From Desulfobacteraceae bacterium (GTDB lineage Bacteria > Desulfobacterota > Desulfobacteria > Desulfobacterales > Desulfobacteraceae), in assembly GCA_016744295.1 (NCBI GenBank), contig JADGEQ010000028.1, positions 1-64,000 on the forward strand: a stretch of 64,000 nt of DNA. Direction: 5' to 3'. A program made the position numbers and the translations under genes. Below are positions 60,206 to 64,000 of the stretch, in pieces (positions within the stretch are counted from its first letter, which is position 1; the number at the start of each line of letters is the position of its first letter). Below the pieces are notes generated by a model, which worked only from the letters and a program-made list of their open reading frames with translations, ran no database searches and was not told the DNA's origin.

Positions 60206-61207
60206 TTATATCATAAGCGTTTCAAAGTCCGAGGGGGCCTGGGTAACCACCTGGGTAATGCTTACGCGTTCATTTTTAATCACGCGTATGCTGGCAATTT
60301 CACCGACCTTTGATTTGGTATACCCCGCGGTGATTCCTGCCGCTGTCCGGATGTGGGCATCTGAAACCTTTCCGATGAGAATTGTATCCGGTCCTGCAAG
60401 CTCGGTATGGCGCAGTCGGACATCTTGTCTCTTGTCGTACCATAACATGATCTGCTCATTGTCATTCTTAGACCGTCCCACAATCATTTTGCAGTCATTG
60501 TCCAGCCTGAAGTGGCGTCCATGTTTTAACAGATGAAGCAGTCTTGTCTCGTCTGTTTCTTGCACCCATAGAAGATCCCTGAGCCGGTTGGAAAAAATCT
60601 GGTCCGTCAACAGGCATCCCCCGGCAGGAGCGGGGTATTCTTTAATGCCAAACTCCTTTGCCAATTGCATCTGGGGTTTTCTGGACCGGCCTGTAATATC
60701 CATGAGCTGCTCCCGGTCTACCAGTCCCTGCTGTTCCATCCTGGTTTCGGGCAGACATTTTGCGCTCAGGGGCCGCAAAATCTCTCCCTCAAATCCAGAG
60801 TTTTTTTCAACATATCTCAGGGCATTCTTTGTTTGTGACTTGGGCCTCTGGCCCAGAACTTCACCACTGAATAAAAAATCAAATCCCTCTTCTTGCATTC
60901 GGGTGCCGGCCGTTGAAAACATAAGGGTGTGGCAGTCCGTGCAGGGATTCATATTTTTTCCAAATCCTGCCTTGGGGGATTTCATCATCTCCATATATGT
61001 TTGTGTAATATCCTGGGTGATGAGTTTTATCTTGGTTTGCGCTGATGCTTTTTGGGCGGCAAGGGAGGAAAAAAACGGGGTTTCAAAGCTGATCCAGGTG
61101 ACATCAATCCCCTGTTTTCTTAACACCAAAGCAGAGAGTATGCTATCCAAACCGCCTGAGCACAGGCCTAGGGCCCTAATCTGTCTTGTGGTTTTTTCTT
61201 GATTCAT
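60206..61207 (-). CDS. PP-loop ATPase, tRNA-thiolation (ThiI/MnmA-like) protein
   Basis: 333 aa from the ATG at 61207 (MNQEKTTRQIRALGLCSGGLDS); the frame extends to 61288 without a ribosome site. The PP-loop is SGGLDS, and Cys pairs (CTDCHTLM and PAGGCLL) resemble persulfide-carrying or iron-sulfur sites of thiolases such as MnmA, ThiI and TtuA. A C-terminal domain of about 100 residues follows with a WVQETDETRLLHL start. It has no THUMP domain and I cannot name the modified tRNA base. This protein type is often annotated as thiouridylase in deltaproteobacteria. Orientation is convergent with the response regulator. Confidence 0.75.
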   Translation of the reverse strand: MNQEKTTRQIRALGLCSGGLDSILSALVLRKQGIDVTWISFETPFFSSLAAQKASAQTKIKLITQDITQTYMEMMKSPKAGFGKNMNPCTDCHTLMFSTAGTRMQEEGFDFLFSGEVLGQRPKSQTKNALRYVEKNSGFEGEILRPLSAKCLPETRMEQQGLVDREQLMDITGRSRKPQMQLAKEFGIKEYPAPAGGCLLTDQIFSNRLRDLLWVQETDETRLLHLLKHGRHFRLDNDCKMIVGRSKNDNEQIMLWYDKRQDVRLRHTELAGPDTILIGKVSDAHIRTAAGITAGYTKSKVGEIASIRVIKNERVSITQVVTQAPSDFETLMI

Positions 61208-61220
61208 ATATAAACACTTT

Positions 61221-61853
61221 ATGATTTCTACTTCATTAAAAATTAAAACAATGCTTGAAAGATTAAGGGAGAGATATCCCCTTGTCAAGACCCAGTTGGA
61301 TCATTCAACCCCCTTTCAATTGCTTATTGCCACCATTATGTCTGCCCAGTGTACGGATAATCAGGTCAACAAGGTGACAAAAAAACTTTTTGCCAGGTAT
61401 CCTGCCCCATGCGACATTGCCGCGGCTCCCCTAAACGATATTAAGCGTATTATCTATTCAACCGGATTTTATAACAACAAGGCCAAAAATATCAAGGGGT
61501 GTGCCAATGCCGTTCTGGAAGATTATAAAAGCATTGTTCCCGAGGATATAGAATCCTTGATAAAATTACCAGGGGTGGGGCGAAAAACAGCCAACGTGGT
61601 CAGGTCGGCAGCCTTTGGGTATGAAGCCATTGTGGTGGATACCCATGTTATGAGGCTCTCCCGCAGGCTTGGTCTTACCGATCTTAGGGATCCTGTAAAA
61701 ATTGAGTTTAAGCTCATGGAGATAATTCCAAAGGATTCATGGAGTGATTTGTCCCTGCAGTTTATCTATTTTGGGAGGGAAATCTGTGATGCTAAAAAGC
61801 CTTTGTGTGATATTTGCTTTTTGTTTGATATCTGTCCCACCCGGGGGAAATAA
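61221..61853 (+). CDS. nth: Endonuclease III
   Basis: 210 aa. HhH motif LIKLPGVGRKTANVV with catalytic Lys, catalytic Asp in VVDTHVMRLSRRLGL, and the C-terminal [4Fe-4S] cluster Cys in EICDAKKPLCDICFLFDIC (C-x6-C-x2-C-x5-C). Endonuclease III removes oxidised pyrimidines and cuts abasic sites. It is divergently transcribed from the thiolation-like gene with only a 13-bp gap. Confidence 0.96.
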   Translation: MISTSLKIKTMLERLRERYPLVKTQLDHSTPFQLLIATIMSAQCTDNQVNKVTKKLFARYPAPCDIAAAPLNDIKRIIYSTGFYNNKAKNIKGCANAVLEDYKSIVPEDIESLIKLPGVGRKTANVVRSAAFGYEAIVVDTHVMRLSRRLGLTDLRDPVKIEFKLMEIIPKDSWSDLSLQFIYFGREICDAKKPLCDICFLFDICPTRGK

Positions 61854-61911
61854 TGATATCTTTCGTTTTGGAAGGCATTATAGTTTGCCCCTGTTTTTAT
61901 GGATTCGGTTA

Positions 61912-63105
61912 CTAGTTCATGGCTTCAGATGGAAGGCGAATATAAAAAGTTGCTCCTTTGCCAGGTGAAGATGCCACACTTATTTCACCGCCATGGTTTT
62001 TTGTGATGATAAAATACGAGACGCTAAGCCCCAATCCAGTACCAATTCCCAAGGGTTTGGTTGTAAAAAACGGCTCAAATATTTGTTTGCGGGTCTCTTC
62101 ATTCATGCCAGGGCCGTTGTCCTCAATTTCCATACAGACAGTCTTTCGGTTTTTTTCAAACCCTGTCCGGATGATAAATTGAGGATTTTTGATTTTCGCC
62201 TCCTGCATAGCCTGGGCACCGTTGAGCAGGATGTTGAGCAGAACTTGCTGGATTTTGGCTTTCTCACAGGGCACAGGGGGGATGTCTTCATACACTTTTT
62301 TGATCTTAATTTTCTTAAAATCGTAATGCTTTTTCGAATCAAAGTCGGTGGCTGCCAGTTCCAGAGTCTTTTCAAAAATTTCTTCAAAGGTATGAAAAGA
62401 ACTATCTCCTTCGCTCTTTCGGGCAAAACTGAGCATGTTGTTCACATTCTCTGCCATCCTAGATCCTAACGCATTAATTGTTTTGAGCATACCCATTATA
62501 CCCCGTTTTTCCATAAAGGATTTGATCGCATACATACTGATTCCGATTTCCTCGGCAACACACGTATTCGCTGGCATTTGGGTATTTGTCAGACGATTGT
62601 TAATCACATTGGCATTGAGCATCATTCCGGATAGAGGATTGCTGATTTCGTGGGCCATACCGGCGGCCAGTACTCCCATGGACATTATCTTTTCTGCTTG
62701 TACCATGGTCTCTTCAACAAGTGTTTTTGTGGTTACATCATCAATCCGAATAATGGCACCTTTTGCTGAGCCAAAAGACAGCGGGGAGATAACCACATCA
62801 AAAAGCAGACATTTGTTATCCTTTTCATAGGGATAATTATTTATGGTCTGTATTTGTTTTTTATCGATGGCCGATTTGATTTTATCTGTTTCAATGTAGA
62901 ATGGTGAAATACATTCATTTAAAACATGTCTGGAAACCTGTTCCCGGTTTTTCTGGAAAAAAAAGATTGCTTCACGATTCCACAATTGAACTCTCATTTC
63001 ATTGTCCACGGTAATCAATATTGAAGAGAGAGAATCTAGAACATTGGTCAACAGGTTGTTAAACTGGTGAAGCTCCTGCTCCCGGTGAAATAGTTTTTTG
63101 ATCAT
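61912..63105 (-). CDS. PAS-containing sensor histidine kinase
   Basis: 397 aa from the ATG at 63105 (MIKKLFHREQELHQF); a longer frame to 63165 overlaps the RND gene further and is less likely. A PAS-like domain at about 15-130 (SILITVDNEMRVQLWN, then IRIDDVTTK) precedes a HisKA box GMAHEISNPLSGMM and a HATPase domain with LLNGAQAM, DNGPGM and GTGLGLSVSYFII. No transmembrane helix is seen, so it is a soluble kinase. It overlaps the 3' end of the RND efflux gene by 47 bases on the same strand, so the two are probably co-expressed. The partner regulator is unknown. Confidence 0.9.
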   Translation of the reverse strand: MIKKLFHREQELHQFNNLLTNVLDSLSSILITVDNEMRVQLWNREAIFFFQKNREQVSRHVLNECISPFYIETDKIKSAIDKKQIQTINNYPYEKDNKCLLFDVVISPLSFGSAKGAIIRIDDVTTKTLVEETMVQAEKIMSMGVLAAGMAHEISNPLSGMMLNANVINNRLTNTQMPANTCVAEEIGISMYAIKSFMEKRGIMGMLKTINALGSRMAENVNNMLSFARKSEGDSSFHTFEEIFEKTLELAATDFDSKKHYDFKKIKIKKVYEDIPPVPCEKAKIQQVLLNILLNGAQAMQEAKIKNPQFIIRTGFEKNRKTVCMEIEDNGPGMNEETRKQIFEPFFTTKPLGIGTGLGLSVSYFIITKNHGGEISVASSPGKGATFYIRLPSEAMN

Positions 63106-64000
63106 TGCTTTTCCTTTTTTTAAAAATAAATCCACTTTGTTTTTCGGGAAGCCCTTTTTTGTCATTTTTCATTGCAAGTGAGTACATTACCGGCACAATA
63201 ATGAGGGTAAGCATCATGCCGAAGATAAGTCCTACAGCAAGTACGCTTCCCATGGGTGCCCACAGGGGAGAACCGCTTAAAATCATGGGTACAACACCTG
63301 CTGCTGCTGCCACGGATGTTAAAAAAACAGGCCGCATACGGCGTTTCCCCGCATCCATGGCAATCTTAAAAATATCGTGATCCTTTTTATTTTCAAGGAG
63401 GTGGTCCGCATAATCCATGAGGATAATACCGTTTCTGACCACAAGTCCGCTCAGACTGATGACACCGAGAAAACCGGTAAAGGAAAATGGATTGTTGGTA
63501 ATATAAAGGCCAAGTATCCCGCCAAACCAGCTGATGGGTATTGTGAAAATAATAATAAGGGCTTTTTTTATTGTCTTGAACTGGAAAAGGAGAACAAGAA
63601 AAATACACAGAAGGCTTGTTACAAGGGCTGCTGTAAATTCTCCCATAATATCCACCTGGTCTTCATATTCGCCTCCAAAATTTATGGAGATATCATTGGA
63701 AAAATTGGCCCTGAGGATTTCTATTTTCGGCCTTATCTCATTTAAAATTTCATTGGGCATCCTTCCCATCTGAGCTTCACTGCGCACTGTGATGGTGCGG
63801 ACGCCGTTTCTTCTTACGATTTTACCGGTTTGCCATTCAGGGACAATTTTTGCAACCTGTCTCAGGGGGATCTTTGCACCCGTAATAGAGGAGGTTATGT
63901 ATATATTGGCAATATCATCAAAATTTGCTCGGTATTCCTCTTCATGCCTTAGAAGTATGGCAATGGGGTTATCTCCTTCCCACAGGGTTGAAATGTGAAG
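63059..64000 (-). CDS. RND efflux transporter (AcrB/MexB-like), C-terminal part
   Basis: The frame is open to the right edge, so the gene is cut at its 5' end; 313 residues are seen. It contains the end of the periplasmic porter region (VPEWQTGKIVRRNGVRTITV) and then the last membrane segments, including FTIPISWFGGILGLYI, FTGFLGVISLSGLVVRNGIIL and FLTSVAAAAGVVPMILSG, then GSVLAVGLIFGMMLTLIIVPVMY in outline. These match the C-terminal half of RND pumps, which use proton motive force to expel drugs or metals. The end overlaps the kinase start. The substrate cannot be seen from this part. Confidence 0.92.
   Translation of the reverse strand, partial: LHISTLWEGDNPIAILLRHEEEYRANFDDIANIYITSSITGAKIPLRQVAKIVPEWQTGKIVRRNGVRTITVRSEAQMGRMPNEILNEIRPKIEILRANFSNDISINFGGEYEDQVDIMGEFTAALVTSLLCIFLVLLFQFKTIKKALIIIFTIPISWFGGILGLYITNNPFSFTGFLGVISLSGLVVRNGIILMDYADHLLENKKDHDIFKIAMDAGKRRMRPVFLTSVAAAAGVVPMILSGSPLWAPMGSVLAVGLIFGMMLTLIIVPVMYSLAMKNDKKGLPEKQSGFIFKKRKSNDQKTISPGAGASPV

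Overview
The window looks like chromosome from a sulfate-reducing deltaproteobacterium, most likely of the Desulfobacteraceae. It carries dissimilatory sulfate-reduction genes: dsrM and the first codons of dsrK at the left edge, and sat (sulfate adenylyltransferase) at 46.8-48.1 kb. It also has hypA/hypB for nickel-enzyme maturation, two porins, FG-GAP-repeat proteins and many signalling proteins. A family-level placement is an inference from gene content and protein similarity as I recall it; no search was run.

Layout. 1-3.2 kb: dsrK/dsrM and an RsbRD_N-domain gene on the minus strand, then a divergent GAF-adenylate/guanylate cyclase. 3.2-9.14 kb: two tRNA-Ser genes (GCU and UGA) separated by an integrated element of about 5.7 kb. 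The element is bounded by a 23-bp direct repeat of the tRNA-Ser(UGA) 3' end and carries an integrase beside that tRNA, a second short tyrosine recombinase, a Rha/antirepressor-like protein, an orphan membrane protein and a degenerating tandem repeat. 9.3-16.3 kb: argS, a SPOR protein, gatC, gatA, a small gene and mutL. 16.5-27.2 kb: an envelope and signalling region with two FlgO/CsgG-like plus FG-GAP proteins, two porins, a histidine kinase, a small lipoprotein, a VapBC-type toxin-antitoxin pair and a third short FlgO-like paralog next to gatB.

27.2-34.5 kb: gatB, queA, tgt, hypA, hypB, a MEMO-family gene and gltX. With no glnS seen, GltX plus GatCAB suggests Gln-tRNA is made by transamidation. 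34.7-45.2 kb: a long plus-strand housekeeping run, rpmF-acpP-rpiB-glyA-dCMP deaminase-nrdR-ribD-ribE-ribBA-ribH-nusB-MBL hydrolase-pabBC. 45.3-48.1 kb: a DUF1573 protein read through an in-frame TGA at a conserved Cys position (candidate selenoprotein), a HAD hydrolase and sat. 48.2-51.8 kb: a globin-coupled diguanylate cyclase and a PiT-PhoU phosphate permease. 52-58.2 kb: the minus-strand ffh-rpsP-khpA-rimM-trmD-methyltransferase-rplS-rnhB-yraN-rsmI translation operon. 58.2-64 kb: rlmN, a response regulator, a PP-loop tRNA-thiolation-like protein, nth, a histidine kinase, and the 3' part of an RND efflux gene running off the right edge.

The most notable observations are the candidate selenocysteine-containing DUF1573 protein and the tRNA-Ser island. 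I found no CRISPR array, no rRNA and no complete prophage, and no operon that I can defend as an entirely new multi-gene system.
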